64,000 nt of DNA from an uncultured bacterium (GCA_934644775.1 CAKUDB010000010.1:1-64000), one strand, 5' to 3'. Positions 36,253 to 46,595 are shown, counted from the stretch's first letter. The notes: a model not told the origin generated them from the letters alone. Translations and numbers: made by a program.

Positions 36253-38292
36253 TTAGTTATCTTCTTTTAAGGCCTTGATGATTTTGTCAGCCATCTTTCG
36301 GCCTATGCCAGGTAGGCGCTGCAATTGTTCAGCATCGGCCAGTTTTAAAGCTGCTAAATCGGTAAAGTGGGTACGCAATAATTTTATATATTTAGGGCCC
36401 AAGCCGGGAATATCAGCCAGTACAGAATGGAGCATACCTTTGCCGCGCAAATTGCGGTGGAAGGTAATAGCCGAGCGGTGGGCTTCGTTGCGTAAGTGGG
36501 TTATCATGTTGTAGGCTTTAGAGTTAAGTGGCAATAAAATAGAGGCTTTACGCCCAGGTATAAAAAGTTCCTCTTGGCGTTTGGCTAAGCCGGCTAAAGC
36601 GATAGCTTTGTCTAAGCCAAGTTTCTCTAAAATGGCTTGAGCTGCGCTTAGTTGGCCCAAGCCTCCATCTACAATTATTAGATCGGGCTTAGAATCTAAA
36701 CTTACATCTTCTTTGGGTAGAGTGTTGGCGCTGCTTTCTGAAGGCGGCAGCTCGTGGGGGAGTAAATGGCGCAACCTGCGCTCCAACACTTGGCTCATCA
36801 TAGCTAGGTCGTTAGGCTCGTCCATACCTTTAATCTTAAATTTGCGATAATGGGAGCGGTGGGGCAGTCCATATTCAAAAACAACCATCGAGCCTACTGA
36901 GAATTTGCCCTGAATATTAGAAATATCATAACATTCCATACGCCAAGGTATATGCTCTAAGCCTAAAGCTTCTTGCAATTCGGCTAAGGCTTCTTGGCGC
37001 AATTCCCGCTGGGAAGGTGCATGTAATTCCTCGTCCAAAAAACGTTTGGCATTCTCTTTAGTACCGACTAAAATTAGCTTTTTTTCACCCCGTTGAGGCT
37101 GCTCAAACTTTACTTTGTGGTCGGCCAAACGGCTGAGCCAAGCTTGGAGCAATTCTAAGTTTTCTGGCTCGGTTTCTACGGCGATAAGGGCCGGCGGACG
37201 TCCATTCTCACTGTAATAACGCTGAATAAAGTCGGCCAAATCAGCTTCGTATCGATTATCTAAGCGCACCTCCAAGACAAAATTTTGTTGCCCTTGCAAC
37301 TTGCCTTCTCGGATTTGACGTACAACCGCTGCTCCCATAGAGCGTCCCTGATCATAAGCTAAACTTATATAATCTTCGTCTAAATCGCTGGGCCAGAGAA
37401 TTTGCTGCTTTTGAGCCAAAATCTCCAAGCTCTGCAAAGTGTCGCGTAATTTAGCACATTCTTCATAATTTAACTGGGCCGCTTGTTCGGCTATCTCTTG
37501 ACGCAACTGAGTTGCCAGTTTACCTGTATGGCCATTTAAGAATTGGGCCGCCTTTTCTACTTGGGCTTTATATTCCTCAAGGCTTACAAGTCCAGTGCAA
37601 GGGGCGGTACACAAATTTATATGATAATAAAGGCAAGGACGCTCTCGTTTTTTATCTAGCTTATCCTTACAAGGACGCAACTTAAAAAGTTTTTGTACCG
37701 TACTTTTAGTGCGTTTAACCGACGTAGCTTCACCGGCATAAGGGCCAAAATAAGTGCCGCGCAATTTACCGTTGCTGCGCACTATGCGCAAACGAGGATA
37801 CTTTTCAAAAGTAGTTAGCTCCAAATAAGGGTAGCTTTTGTCGTCACGAAAGAGAATATTAAAGTAGGGACGGTGCTTTTTGATAAGTACATTCTCTAGA
37901 ATAAGAGCTTCCATTTCCGTATTGACGGTCATAATGTCAAAATTGCGCACTAAACTCACCATCCAGCGAGTCTTTTCCGTCAAATTTTTAGAATGGAAAT
38001 AAGAGCGGACTCGATTTCTCAAACAAGCCGATTTGCCTACATAAATTACCCTATGGCGCTTATCTCGCATAAGATAGACGCCCGGACAAGAGGGCAGGGT
38101 CTCTAACTTTTCCTTTAAAAAAGGATGGACATTTTCAAGGCTGTCCGGCCGCTCTTCTTCCGTAACGACACTTTGCGGACGGGGCAACTTAGGGAGACCC
38201 TCAGCTTTGGGTTCTCCCTGGTGATTTTTTACCGAAGATACCGCTAATAAAGCATCTCCAACTGCGTCAGTTCGCCTCTTATTTCTCGCCAT
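36253..38292 (-). CDS. uvrC: Excinuclease ABC subunit C
   Basis: Makes both incisions in nucleotide excision repair. The GIY-YIG domain is near residues 66-150 (PGVYLMRD...VIYVGKSACLRNRV), the UVR motif lies near 275-310 (YEECAKLRD), the RNase H-like domain follows (ECYDISNIQG), and two helix-hairpin-helix motifs close the protein (LPGIGRKMADKI). It has about 60 extra N-terminal residues. No ribosome site is evident. It lies 47 bases after the last S41 gene and is probably read from the same transcript. Confidence 0.96.
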   Translation of the reverse strand: MARNKRRTDAVGDALLAVSSVKNHQGEPKAEGLPKLPRPQSVVTEEERPDSLENVHPFLKEKLETLPSCPGVYLMRDKRHRVIYVGKSACLRNRVRSYFHSKNLTEKTRWMVSLVRNFDIMTVNTEMEALILENVLIKKHRPYFNILFRDDKSYPYLELTTFEKYPRLRIVRSNGKLRGTYFGPYAGEATSVKRTKSTVQKLFKLRPCKDKLDKKRERPCLYYHINLCTAPCTGLVSLEEYKAQVEKAAQFLNGHTGKLATQLRQEIAEQAAQLNYEECAKLRDTLQSLEILAQKQQILWPSDLDEDYISLAYDQGRSMGAAVVRQIREGKLQGQQNFVLEVRLDNRYEADLADFIQRYYSENGRPPALIAVETEPENLELLQAWLSRLADHKVKFEQPQRGEKKLILVGTKENAKRFLDEELHAPSQRELRQEALAELQEALGLEHIPWRMECYDISNIQGKFSVGSMVVFEYGLPHRSHYRKFKIKGMDEPNDLAMMSQVLERRLRHLLPHELPPSESSANTLPKEDVSLDSKPDLIIVDGGLGQLSAAQAILEKLGLDKAIALAGLAKRQEELFIPGRKASILLPLNSKAYNMITHLRNEAHRSAITFHRNLRGKGMLHSVLADIPGLGPKYIKLLRTHFTDLAALKLADAEQLQRLPGIGRKMADKIIKALKEDN

Positions 38293-38339
38293 AAGTTTTT
38301 ATATAAACCCCATCTTGGCCCAATCGGCACCAGGGCCGT

Positions 38340-40370
38340 CTACTGGATATCGCGGGTTATCTTATTGTCTTTTTTGATCTCTTCCTCAATTTTAGCTTGC
38401 AATTTGGCTTCTTCAGCCTTATCAGCCGCTATAAGCTTAGCAATAGTAGGCTTTTTCTTCCAGGTCTGGCCATCTTGTTGAATTGCCTTTATATCAGCTT
38501 CACTAAGCTCGGCCGATAATTGGCGTCTGACCATAAATTGGGCTTCATGAATAGCTAACTTTAATTGCAAATCGTTGTCAGAACCAATTTTATTAGTAGG
38601 CCTCGATTCAAACTCAATATCGGGCTTTACCCCTTTAAGGTGAATATCTTTGTCTTTGGGAGTAAGATAGTGGGCCATAGTCAACTTTAAAGCTCCGCCG
38701 TCGCTAAAAGTTTGTAAACTTTGGACGCTACCTTTTCCATAAGTAGTCTCACCTACAATTAAAGCGCGTCGGTAATCTTTCATAGCCCCAGAAGTAATTT
38801 CCGAAGCGCTAGCTGAGAAGCGATTGGCCAATATTACCAAAGGCAGCTTGGTACTATTTTTGGAGTTGGAAAAATAAGGCTCGCTATAATTGAGACGCGG
38901 GTTAACTACGCTAGTTACTAAGCTCTTATTGGGCAAAAACTCAGAGCATAAGCCGATAGCTGCATCGACGTAGCCGCCGCCATTGTTGCGCAAATCTACT
39001 ACAAGGGCTTGAGCTCCATCTTTAATCAAATCATTTAAAGCGGTACTAAACTCTTGGGTAGTATCGGATCCAAAGAAACGCACTCGCAAGTAACCTATGC
39101 CGTTAGGCAACATTTTGCCATTGACGCTAGGCACATGGATACTGGTACGTTGCAAAGCTACCTCAAAATCTTTGCCATCGCGCTGCATACTCAAGATAAC
39201 TACGCTGCCAATTTTGCCTCTAATCATGGCGGCGGCTGTATCCATATCTAAACTGCTGGTCTTTTTACCGTCGATAGCCATAATTTTATCGCCTGGACGC
39301 ACACCTTTAAGGGCAGCTGGCGTACCTTCTATAGGCTCAATGACGGTAAGTTGACGATTGTTTTGCCAGTCGGCTTCCAAATAAATGCCCACTCCACCGT
39401 AGTCGCTGGCTCCCAATTGCTCTTTTAAGAATTGTACATCTTTAGGAGGTAAAGCCATACTAAAAGGATCGTTAAGGGCACAAATCATGCCATTTAAAGC
39501 GCTGTATAACAAGTAACTGTTAGTTAGAGTAACTGGACGGCCATCAGCATCTTTGATTATTTCTGAGTCGTCGATAGCTAACTCACTTTTATCGGAATTT
39601 ACCGAATCGCGGCTGACCGCTTGGGGATCTTCAAGTACCTGTTTCTCTAAAGACTTTTCTTGGCTATTGTTGCTCTTTTCAGTTTTATCGTCCTTGGTAG
39701 TGGCAGTTTCGATTCCTTTGGCTTTTTTGTCGTTGGCATCAAGTTCAGCTAAACGGGTCTTAATAGCTTTTTCCAGCTGTTGGCGATGAATAAAACGCTC
39801 ATCGTCGGGAAGTGAGGCTATCTTATCTAAAACTTTTTCAAACTCTCTATCGAGCAACTTTAATAACTCTTGGTTGCTCATTTTTTCGAGCTTAGAGCTG
39901 TCGAGTTTAGTTACACCTAAATTTCGCTGGCCGAACTTGTCTAAGCAATAGTTGATACCTTCTAAGGCTCCGTTGACTAACTGAGCTGTAGAAACCTCGC
40001 GAATATAGTTTTTCTGAATGGAAGTTAAAGTTTCATGTAAAACTGAACTTCCTATTAGTGAAGATGGCTGTAAATCTCGTATCTGCCTACTGAAGTCTAT
40101 TTTTGCTGCAGTTAGATCGGTTGGCGATTCTAATGAAGTTCCTGTCGATTGACCGTAGAGAAAAATAAAGGGCAATATCAAAATTACAATGATAATGCTC
40201 ATGAGAGAGTTAAAGAATATATTCCTTAACTTACATGGGGAAGTAGAAGGGGGTTGATCTACCGCCAACTTCTGATCCTTCTCGGTAAGGGCTTCCACTT
40301 CTGGGGAATTTGTCGATTCCACTTTTGAATCTTCAGCTGGGCGTCTTTCTTCAGCAGCTTCGTTACTCAT
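38340..40370 (-). CDS. S41 C-terminal processing protease 1
   Basis: A serine protease of the CtpA/Prc type. The N-terminal 60 residues are cytoplasmic and charged. One membrane helix (about 50-70) anchors it, and the rest is periplasmic: helices, a PDZ domain (about 335-410, GVGIYLEADWQNNRQLTVIE) and the catalytic core with Ser521 in SASASE and Lys546 in YGKGS. A Lys/Glu-rich insertion lies near 205-280. I set the start at ATG (MSNEAAE), since the frame above opens only with TTG. It is the last of three tandem paralogues. Confidence 0.92.
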   Translation of the reverse strand: MSNEAAEERRPAEDSKVESTNSPEVEALTEKDQKLAVDQPPSTSPCKLRNIFFNSLMSIIIVILILPFIFLYGQSTGTSLESPTDLTAAKIDFSRQIRDLQPSSLIGSSVLHETLTSIQKNYIREVSTAQLVNGALEGINYCLDKFGQRNLGVTKLDSSKLEKMSNQELLKLLDREFEKVLDKIASLPDDERFIHRQQLEKAIKTRLAELDANDKKAKGIETATTKDDKTEKSNNSQEKSLEKQVLEDPQAVSRDSVNSDKSELAIDDSEIIKDADGRPVTLTNSYLLYSALNGMICALNDPFSMALPPKDVQFLKEQLGASDYGGVGIYLEADWQNNRQLTVIEPIEGTPAALKGVRPGDKIMAIDGKKTSSLDMDTAAAMIRGKIGSVVILSMQRDGKDFEVALQRTSIHVPSVNGKMLPNGIGYLRVRFFGSDTTQEFSTALNDLIKDGAQALVVDLRNNGGGYVDAAIGLCSEFLPNKSLVTSVVNPRLNYSEPYFSNSKNSTKLPLVILANRFSASASEITSGAMKDYRRALIVGETTYGKGSVQSLQTFSDGGALKLTMAHYLTPKDKDIHLKGVKPDIEFESRPTNKIGSDNDLQLKLAIHEAQFMVRRQLSAELSEADIKAIQQDGQTWKKKPTIAKLIAADKAEEAKLQAKIEEEIKKDNKITRDIQ

Positions 40371-40487
40371 AATCTTTTCTTCAAGGCTCTGTGCTAAGCT
40401 CTTCAATAGATCGCCAACTAAAATCTTTAGCTAGAAAGCCTAGATATCTAGCTGGCAATCTACCATTTTTCGAACTTAATCGTATTT

Positions 40488-42254
40488 TTATTGCTCAAAC
40501 TTAGGTTGGATAATAAAGTGGAAATTGTGTTCTTTACCATCGACACTCTTAACTATAACGTTGTCGATGATATTTTCTCCCTTTATATCCATAATTCTCT
40601 TAGTAATTGTGTAAGTAGAACCGGAAAGGGCTCCTTCAATGTAAGGAAGTTCGTCAAAGATACTATTAACCAACAGGGGAGTGTCGGCCTTGTAGCCCTC
40701 TTCTTCCTGATTTGGCATAGCTTCCTGCTGAGTTTTGGCGTTTGAAGTGACAATTTCCAAGGCTTTTTTCAGCTGAGTATCTTTATCGCGCTCCAAAATA
40801 AGCTCGTCTTCCATCTTTACTTCTATATCAGGCTTTAAACCGGCTTTGTGAATATCGTGACCGGCTGGAGTATGATAGTGGGCGGTAGTAATTTTGAAAG
40901 CGGAAGTTTTATTGGCTGGGAATTGGTAAGGATAGAGCTTTTGCACACTGCCTTTACCAAAAGACTTTACGCCTACGAGTTGGCCGCGCTTTAAGTCGCG
41001 AATGGCACCGGCGGTAATTTCTGAAGCGCTGGCCGAATTGCCGTTAATTAACACTACCAAAGGCTTTTTAGAAGAGTGTAAATTAGGGCGTGAGTAAATA
41101 ATTTGCTCGTGATTGGCTCCGTCGACAATAGAGACAATACGGCTACCCGTTTTGATAAATTTGGAGCAAACGTCGACAGCGGCAGAGACATAGCCGCCGG
41201 AATTGTTGCGCACATCGATAATATAAGCTTGGCAACCTTGCTCTTCCAAATCACGCACGGCTTCTTCCATTTCGGAGTTGGTACTTTCGCCGAAAATACC
41301 CAAAGCTAAGTAGCCGACTTTGACGCCGTCCTGTTCGATAACTTCATGTTTTAAAGTATCGACATGGATAACCTCGCGGGTTAAAGAGACGTCGAAAACG
41401 TGGCCTGAGCTAGGACGACGAATAGTAAGCTTAACAGTGGAACCAGCTTCGCCGCGCAGCAGCTTGGAACACTGGAGTAAGTTCATACCATAGGTAGATT
41501 TGCCACTAATATGGGTAATTTCGTCGTTATTGCGCAAACCAACTCGAGCAGCCGGCCCTTTTTCCATAACTTTATTGATGACTAAAACGCGGCTATTGGC
41601 GGGATCTTTTTCATCTCCGCTCAGTCCCATAACGATACCTATACCGCCGAAGTTGCCTCCGCTCATTTGCTCGTTGAGGTTTTTATACTCATCAGGAGTC
41701 ATATATACTGTATAAGGATCGTCGGTGGCTCTCATTATGCCTTTAAGGGCAGCCATGGTCAGCATTTGATCTTTCATCAACTGAGGGTAGGTGTTGGCAG
41801 CCTTGATAAATTGAGAGCGCAAGGATTTATTGGCTTCTTCAGGAGTAGCGTCGACATCGATTTGTTTAAAGAAATCGGAAGTGAGCTTGTTGTCTTCCAT
41901 GAATAAGGTCATGGCGTCGAAAGCACAATTGGTAATCTTTCCCGGCTTGGCTTTTTCTCTGGCTTCAGTTTTGACCAGGAGCAAAGCTTTATCAAGCATT
42001 TCCAAAGCGCTGTCCAAATCTTTTTGGGAGACTTTGTTGACAGGAGCTTGTTTGGCTGCCGTTTTGCTAACTTTAGCTTTGGTTTTGTTGCTTAAATTGG
42101 CTTTTTGAGCCAAAGTTTGCCCATAGTTGGAGTGTTTAGCTGGATAAGCTTGGGTGGCTTGCTGGGGGGTGGGCTGAGCACTTACAGGCAAAGAAATAAG
42201 CATAGCCAAAACTGCAGCGGCGGCTGCTGGGACGAAAGTGTGCTTTAAATTCAT
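40488..42254 (-). CDS. S41 C-terminal processing protease 2
   Basis: 588 residues with a cleavable signal peptide (cleavage after PVSAQ, about residue 27), so soluble in the periplasm. The PDZ domain is near 195-280 (FGGIGIVMGLSGDEKD). The catalytic pair is Ser409 in SASASE and Lys434 in FGKGS. AGGAG lies seven bases before the ATG. About 130 bases separate it from the upstream paralogue, which leaves room for an extra promoter. Confidence 0.92.
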   Translation of the reverse strand: MNLKHTFVPAAAAAVLAMLISLPVSAQPTPQQATQAYPAKHSNYGQTLAQKANLSNKTKAKVSKTAAKQAPVNKVSQKDLDSALEMLDKALLLVKTEAREKAKPGKITNCAFDAMTLFMEDNKLTSDFFKQIDVDATPEEANKSLRSQFIKAANTYPQLMKDQMLTMAALKGIMRATDDPYTVYMTPDEYKNLNEQMSGGNFGGIGIVMGLSGDEKDPANSRVLVINKVMEKGPAARVGLRNNDEITHISGKSTYGMNLLQCSKLLRGEAGSTVKLTIRRPSSGHVFDVSLTREVIHVDTLKHEVIEQDGVKVGYLALGIFGESTNSEMEEAVRDLEEQGCQAYIIDVRNNSGGYVSAAVDVCSKFIKTGSRIVSIVDGANHEQIIYSRPNLHSSKKPLVVLINGNSASASEITAGAIRDLKRGQLVGVKSFGKGSVQKLYPYQFPANKTSAFKITTAHYHTPAGHDIHKAGLKPDIEVKMEDELILERDKDTQLKKALEIVTSNAKTQQEAMPNQEEEGYKADTPLLVNSIFDELPYIEGALSGSTYTITKRIMDIKGENIIDNVIVKSVDGKEHNFHFIIQPKFEQ

Positions 42255-42387
42255 AGTGTTCTCCTGAATCGAACCTGGAGCGGTAACAAGCCGCCGGGGT
42301 AAATCTTTTTCTCACAAACTTCGCCGCTGGGCAAAATTCATGAAGTGCCGCAGGCTCTTTTCGCTAAGAGAGAAAAAAGCCCTTATT

Positions 42388-44079
42388 TTAACTTAGTTTC
42401 TTTTGCAACAATTCAAAAGCTTTTTGTAATTGTCTGTCTTGCTTAGGCAAGTAACGCCTACCAAAAGGGGCTGGAATAGTATAGTCTGGAGCTAGGCCAG
42501 ATTTGCCTAAGTCCAAATTATCCGGCGTTTTATAATGGGTATAAGTCACTTTACAGGCCGAAGTTTCTCCCGGAGGGAACTCAAAATTATAAATTTTTTG
42601 TGAGCTATTTTTGCCAAAACTGGGCGAGCCTACCAAGAAAGCCGCTTTATGGGCTCGTAAAGCGCCGGCAGTAATTTCGGCTGCCGAAGCTGTTTGGCCA
42701 TCGATTAAAACGGCCATAGGCTTAGCCTGATGATTATTGCGATAAGTATAAATCGTCTTTTCGCTCTGCCCATTTTTATCGACCAGCGAAGCTATGAGAC
42801 TGTGCTCGGGCAAAAACTTAGAACATAAGTCTCTGGCAGCATTAGTGTAGCCGCCTGGGTTGCCACGTAAATCCAAAATATAGCCTTGACATCCTTCTCT
42901 TTCTAAAGCCATTAAAACTCGCTCAGCTTCAATATTAGTCGAGCCGTTAAACATCTCGACTCTAAGTAGGCCGATTTTTAGAGGAGGCTTTTCTTCAATA
43001 GAGCTATTGGGGCTGGCTTGGGTATTCGCTTGTTGTAAACTAGACGGCTCTTCGCTCTCTTCTTCCAGGTTGGAGGCAGTTTTTAACTCAAGATCTTTTA
43101 CAGAAAATCGGCCTTGAGTATCGAGCGAGAGAACTTGTCCCCAGGCGGCCGGGAAATGGACTTGGGCTCTAGTTAAAAGCAACTTGCGACTATCGGCTCG
43201 CCCCATTTTGCGCATTAAATCGGTGATGTAAGTTAAAGAAACTTGGCTGCCATTGGGGCCGCGCATAAGTTGTGAACATTGCTGCGGATTTAATTGGTCT
43301 AAGGGTTTATCGTCGATAGCAATAATTTCATCACCTTGGCGTAAACCTACTTTAAGAGCTGGTGAATGGGGAGCTAGCGCGGCCACCACAAAGTGAGAGC
43401 GCCCTTGGAAATCGCGACTGGGAGTAAGCACTACCCCCAAACTACCGGAATAGTCGCCGCTAAGGTAATTAGTTAAATCGTTATACTCGTCTAAACTGAC
43501 AAAAACGGTGTACAAATCTTCGGCCGAATTGGTGATAGCTTGGGCTAAATAGACCGTAAACTTGGGATCGACGGCCAATTCCGGGCAGCGTTTGACGGCT
43601 TGGCGGTATAGGGAAACTATTTTTTGCAGCCCCTCTTGGCGCTCTAAATTAGGTTGGTTAGCTTTATATTCAGCCAACCACTGATCCTCAAGGTGGTGCT
43701 CCTTAAAATATTCGCGGGCCCCTTCCAAGACAAATTGCCAAACTTTTTGGGGAGAAGGCGGCTCAATGGCATTATCTAACAAAATATTAAAAGTTTGGCC
43801 TAAAACGTCGCAGCTCACTTCTTCTAAGCTGTCCAGTTTTTGAGCTGAGTTGTCTAGACTTTGAGCTGCTGTCGAAGCATAGGGGGAAGGGGCCTGCCCT
43901 GTAGGTGCAGCGGCGTCGTTTGCTTGGTCGGCGGCGGCGCTTAAAGGCCAGCTACTGAGAGCCAAAGCCAGAAAGAAACCAGTAGCTGCCCGGAAGAGAA
44001 AATTTTTACTTGGCCCTTTGCTGGGCTTAATGGGAAAATTTTCTTTAGCATTGAAGCTGGGAAAGAGGTACTCGAGCAT
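42388..44079 (-). CDS. S41 C-terminal processing protease 3
   Basis: About 563 residues with an N-terminal hydrophobic segment ending LSAAADQ, so exported or anchored. The PDZ domain is at about 205-290. The catalytic pair is kept (Ser465 in TASAAE, Lys490 in FGKNS), although the Gly after Lys is Asn. A low-complexity Ser/Glu/Gln insertion lies near 340-370 inside the catalytic part. I chose the ATG with GGAAG ahead; a TTG 30 bases earlier is weaker. It lies 41 bases after the LytM-factor gene, an arrangement like the envC-ctpA neighbours of other diderms. Confidence 0.9.
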   Translation of the reverse strand: MLEYLFPSFNAKENFPIKPSKGPSKNFLFRAATGFFLALALSSWPLSAAADQANDAAAPTGQAPSPYASTAAQSLDNSAQKLDSLEEVSCDVLGQTFNILLDNAIEPPSPQKVWQFVLEGAREYFKEHHLEDQWLAEYKANQPNLERQEGLQKIVSLYRQAVKRCPELAVDPKFTVYLAQAITNSAEDLYTVFVSLDEYNDLTNYLSGDYSGSLGVVLTPSRDFQGRSHFVVAALAPHSPALKVGLRQGDEIIAIDDKPLDQLNPQQCSQLMRGPNGSQVSLTYITDLMRKMGRADSRKLLLTRAQVHFPAAWGQVLSLDTQGRFSVKDLELKTASNLEEESEEPSSLQQANTQASPNSSIEEKPPLKIGLLRVEMFNGSTNIEAERVLMALEREGCQGYILDLRGNPGGYTNAARDLCSKFLPEHSLIASLVDKNGQSEKTIYTYRNNHQAKPMAVLIDGQTASAAEITAGALRAHKAAFLVGSPSFGKNSSQKIYNFEFPPGETSACKVTYTHYKTPDNLDLGKSGLAPDYTIPAPFGRRYLPKQDRQLQKAFELLQKKLS

Positions 44080-44120
44080 ATGAAGATCTTCCTTTCTGGC
44101 TTTGGTCAAATAAGGGCCGA

Positions 44121-45290
44121 CTAGATGAAGCCTAAGGGATCGACGGGCTCACCATTAATGCGCACCTCAAAGTGGAGGTGGGGGCCGGTAGAATTGCCTG
44201 TCGAGCCTACGGCAGCAATCTGTTGGCCTTTAGCCACCGACTGGCCGTAGGATACGTACAATTCGGAGCAGTGCGCATAAAGGGTACTGTAGCCGCCGCC
44301 ATGATCGATAATAATGCAATTGCCATAGCCGCCCATCCAACCCGAGTCGATGACGACGCCGCTGTCGGAAGCGAGCACCGGGTGGCCGTAATTAGCACCG
44401 ATGTCAACGCCGGTATGGAAGCGCATGGTGCCGAAGATGGGGTGGACACGATAACCGAAGGGGGAAGTAATGGGGCCTGGAGCTGGCGTAAGGTAACGAC
44501 CTGTGCCCCAAGTGCGCCTACCGGCGTTGGGGGAAGTTGGGCCCATAATCACTTGGCTGCGGCGCACGGTCGACTGGATCCGGTTTTCCAGCGCTTGGGT
44601 ACTATTTTCCAACTCGCTTACGTAAGAACTTAAAGAATCACGCTGACGTCTAGTGTCAGCCAACAAAGAAGAGCGGGTCTCTTCAATTTGTTGCAATTTT
44701 TTGACGCGATTCTCTTGAGCTTCTTTTAAGTCTTTAATTTGGCGTACCGTGCGCTCAGATTGAACCTTTTTAACTTCCAGCTCTTGCTTAAGGCTGCGCA
44801 CTTGGGTGACTAGTTGGCGATCGTTTTCGATAATTAGCGACAGATAATAAGTCTGATCGATAAAATCGGTAAAACTTTCCGCTCCCAAAAGCACTACCAA
44901 ATAACCGACGTCGCCCTGCAAATAGATCTCTCGCAACCTTTTACCTAAGACGCGCTGAGCTTTTTTATATTCTTGGGTAGCTTTACCCAGGCGCTTGGTA
45001 ATACTTTGCAATTGTTTTTCGGCCGCTTGCAAACTGGCTTTAGCTTCGCGGTAGGCCTCGCGGCTATATTGTAAATCGGCTTGGGTATCGCTCAATTGGC
45101 GAGAAAGATCGCGCTCGCGCTCGTTAATTATATCTAAGCGTTTGCGCTGAGCTGCCAATTGGCTCTTCTTTTGGCGCAATTGGGAATGGGGATCGGCTTG
45201 AGCTTGGGCTGGGTAAGAATAAAAAAGCGTCAGCTCCAAAAGAATGGCCACTAAGAGTAAAAGACGAAATTTGCGGTGTATACTCAACAA
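44121..45290 (-). CDS. EnvC-like murein hydrolase (coiled coil plus M23/LytM)
   Basis: A periplasmic peptidoglycan hydrolase or amidase activator controlled by FtsEX. A signal peptide (1-30), a long coiled coil (35-240) and a LytM domain are present. The zinc ligands and catalytic residues are intact: His292 and Asp296 (HTGVD), His340 (LYAH), His371 and His373 (HLH). E. coli EnvC lacks these, so this protein may itself cut peptidoglycan. The start is TTG, supported by GGGGAGG eight bases upstream. It follows ftsX after 18 bases. Confidence 0.92.
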   Translation of the reverse strand: MLSIHRKFRLLLLVAILLELTLFYSYPAQAQADPHSQLRQKKSQLAAQRKRLDIINERERDLSRQLSDTQADLQYSREAYREAKASLQAAEKQLQSITKRLGKATQEYKKAQRVLGKRLREIYLQGDVGYLVVLLGAESFTDFIDQTYYLSLIIENDRQLVTQVRSLKQELEVKKVQSERTVRQIKDLKEAQENRVKKLQQIEETRSSLLADTRRQRDSLSSYVSELENSTQALENRIQSTVRRSQVIMGPTSPNAGRRTWGTGRYLTPAPGPITSPFGYRVHPIFGTMRFHTGVDIGANYGHPVLASDSGVVIDSGWMGGYGNCIIIDHGGGYSTLYAHCSELYVSYGQSVAKGQQIAAVGSTGNSTGPHLHFEVRINGEPVDPLGFI

Positions 45291-45308
45291 GTTAAGTACC
45301 TCCCCAAA

Positions 45309-46595
45309 TTAAGCTTTCAAATAGCGATTGACAGAAATAAAACTTCCCAAAGCACCTACTAGGCAGCCCATAGTGATTAAGCCGATATTGAGGTAAGGCA
45401 TAATGGCACCGGGTAGTAAAATAGGCAAGAAGGAGATGCTCTTTTGTAATTGGGGCACTACTATGCGATAAGAGACGTCTATTAGCATAGAAGCTAAAGC
45501 GGCCCCAATTACCCCTTGGGTAACTCCTTCTAAAATAAAAGGCCAACGAATAAACCAATCAGCCGCTCCCACCAACTGCATAATATCGATCTCTTTGCGA
45601 CGAGCAAATACTGTTAAGCGAATAGTGTTACTGATAATAAGCAAACTGGAAGCAAAAAGCATAATCAGAATAATTAAGCCGACCATACGAATAATATGGT
45701 TGAGCTTCATCAGTTTTTGGGCTTCTTCGCGACCGTAATCTACAGTGGCTACATTATCTATTTGGGCCAGCTTATGGGCTACAGGCTCCAAGAAAGAGGG
45801 ATCGTCTACTGGCACTTCAAAGGCGTCGGGCAGGGGATTGCTCTCCAAATCGTCTAAGTCGAGCTTGGCGCTTAAGCGCTTACGCAACTTCTTAAAAGCT
45901 TCATCCTTAGGTACAAAAGTAACTTTAGTTACGTGGCCTATATCATAAGCGGCACTTTTAAAACTGTTGATCTGCTTTTCGTTAAAATTTTGGCTCATAT
46001 AGACTTTTATTTGCATTTCGCCAGCCAGTTCGTCGGCCAAAGATTCCAAGTTGGCGATGATCAACACAAAGAAACCTAAAATAAGGGCCAAAATCATTAC
46101 TGTAGAGATAGAGGCCACGCTCATCATGGGATTGTGGCGCATATTGGTAAGCACTTCGCGCAGGAAGCACTCCAAATAGTAACCTCCCGAAGGGCCGCGC
46201 CTCTTTTTAACTGGCAGATCTTCTTCATCTAAAACTTCATCGACTGTAGGCGTTTTAGAGAGAGAAGCTGAAGATTTTTCTACAATGGGAATAGGCTTGA
46301 CGATTACCTCTTCATCGTCTTCGACCTCTTTTTCCTGAGGGAGGCTCCCTATAATAAGAGGTTCTTCCTGATCCTTTTTTTCCGCTTGGCGCTCAGTCGG
46401 CCCTTTGACCGCCGCTATAGATACGGTACGGTTTTTGTCTTGGGCCTGGTGGCGGGGCTGATTGTCGGAAGTTTTGGTAGCAGCAGAATGGTGAGCCGAG
46501 GAAGCTGTATTCAATTTGCTGCCGCTAGGATCCAATTTTGTTTGCTCAGCTTGGGGAGAAATGTCGATAAATCCTGATTTAGGCGGATTACTCAT
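45309..46595 (-). CDS. ftsX: Cell-division ABC permease FtsX
   Basis: The membrane half of the FtsEX complex, which passes ATP-driven movements to a periplasmic hydrolase. Four membrane helices lie at about residues 165, 300, 350 and 400. The extracytoplasmic loop (about 190-285) contains MQIKVYMSQNFNEKQ and PLPDAFEV, as usual. Before the first helix is a 140-residue charged, Ser/Pro-rich cytoplasmic tail that normal FtsX lacks. GGAGG ten bases before the ATG supports this long start. It overlaps ftsE by four bases (ATGA). Confidence 0.94.
   Translation of the reverse strand: MSNPPKSGFIDISPQAEQTKLDPSGSKLNTASSAHHSAATKTSDNQPRHQAQDKNRTVSIAAVKGPTERQAEKKDQEEPLIIGSLPQEKEVEDDEEVIVKPIPIVEKSSASLSKTPTVDEVLDEEDLPVKKRRGPSGGYYLECFLREVLTNMRHNPMMSVASISTVMILALILGFFVLIIANLESLADELAGEMQIKVYMSQNFNEKQINSFKSAAYDIGHVTKVTFVPKDEAFKKLRKRLSAKLDLDDLESNPLPDAFEVPVDDPSFLEPVAHKLAQIDNVATVDYGREEAQKLMKLNHIIRMVGLIILIMLFASSLLIISNTIRLTVFARRKEIDIMQLVGAADWFIRWPFILEGVTQGVIGAALASMLIDVSYRIVVPQLQKSISFLPILLPGAIMPYLNIGLITMGCLVGALGSFISVNRYLKA

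Noticed and set aside
44172..44633. A 153-codon plus-strand frame opposite the EnvC-like gene
   Set aside because: It is antisense to the conserved LytM domain, without a ribosome site or recognisable motif.
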